A DNA stretch of 62,324 bases, taken from assembly GCA_905234595.1 (NCBI GenBank), contig CAJOID010000036.1:52552-114875 (forward strand), in the 5' to 3' direction. Numbering within the stretch: the stretch's first letter is position 1; each line of letters starts with the position of its first letter. Made by a program: the position numbers and the translations under genes. A model generated the notes under the pieces. It did not search any database. It was given only the letters and a program-made list of their open reading frames with translations, and had not been told where the DNA came from. This DNA comes from an uncultured Lachnospiraceae bacterium (GTDB lineage Bacteria; Bacillota; Clostridia; Lachnospirales; Lachnospiraceae). Below are positions 62,319 through 62,324 of the stretch, in pieces.

Positions 62319-62324
62319 TTTGTT

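Overview
The window looks like chromosomal DNA of a Gram-positive anaerobe of the Clostridia, most likely a gut or rumen Lachnospiraceae. The pointers are strong AGGAGG-type ribosome sites, a SPQTG-type sortase signal on a Cna-B stalk protein, a sufCBDS..U operon, YesM/YesN two-component genes beside a sugar ABC transporter, DUF1836/DUF1653/DUF134/DUF4956 proteins, and a VTC polyphosphate polymerase cluster. This assignment rests on gene content alone. No rRNA, tRNA, CRISPR array, transposase or phage gene was seen.

Layout. 1-3050: end of a polar amino-acid ABC transporter operon, then a sodium-coupled (NSS) transporter. 3226-15745: a giant sortase-anchored adhesin with about 25 Cna-B modules, interrupted by a frameshift near 10765; next to it is a membrane-anchored trigger-factor/FKBP-like foldase. 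17.1-22.5 kb: housekeeping genes (DUF1653, DegV, glyA, zinc-ribbon membrane protein, lipid kinase, hemolysin III). 22.6-25.0 kb: DUF1836 regulator and a Cache-GGDEF diguanylate cyclase broken by a one-base shift. 25.1-27.6 kb: homoserine dehydrogenase and aspartate kinase. 27.8-28.2 kb: a gene-free stretch with a near-consensus promoter, many hairpins and a terminator, read here as an unidentified structured ncRNA of about 355 nt.

28.2-38.8 kb: an apparent suf (Fe-S cluster assembly) operon opened by a DUF134 regulator whose promoter has the palindrome TTGACATATGTCAA at the expected transcription start. The order is DUF134-sufC-sufB-sufD-sufS-[unknown 494 aa, two bilobed GNAT-like proteins, an ADP-ribosyltransferase-like protein, a small four-Cys protein]-sufU. 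The 5.3 kb insert between sufS and sufU is the strongest candidate for an undescribed system. It is followed by a membrane-anchored, catalytically degenerate GH3 (also frameshifted), a TIR-transmembrane-propeller protein, two small membrane proteins and an OmpR-type regulator.

44.7-56.4 kb: a carbohydrate locus with GH31, a sugar ABC transporter, YesM/YesN, a FucU-type mutarotase, an aldo/keto reductase, a zinc alcohol dehydrogenase and an AraC regulator. No sugar kinase is present, so the free sugar may be handled by mutarotation and redox steps. 56.5-59.5 kb: VTC-DUF4956-Cthe_2159-type cluster. 59547-59776: a 230-bp compound palindrome with perfect 29-bp ends. 60-61 kb: a Ser/His-rich zinc-ribbon membrane protein. 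61.0-62.3 kb: a LysR gene divergent from two LysR-type boxes, a promoter, a possible 21-aa peptide rich in Phe and Tyr, and a hairpin before a gene that starts beyond the window.

Three long genes (adhesin, GGDEF, GH3) carry one frame break each. Two of these look like loss of one G from a GG pair, so assembly or basecalling error must be excluded before they are called pseudogenes.
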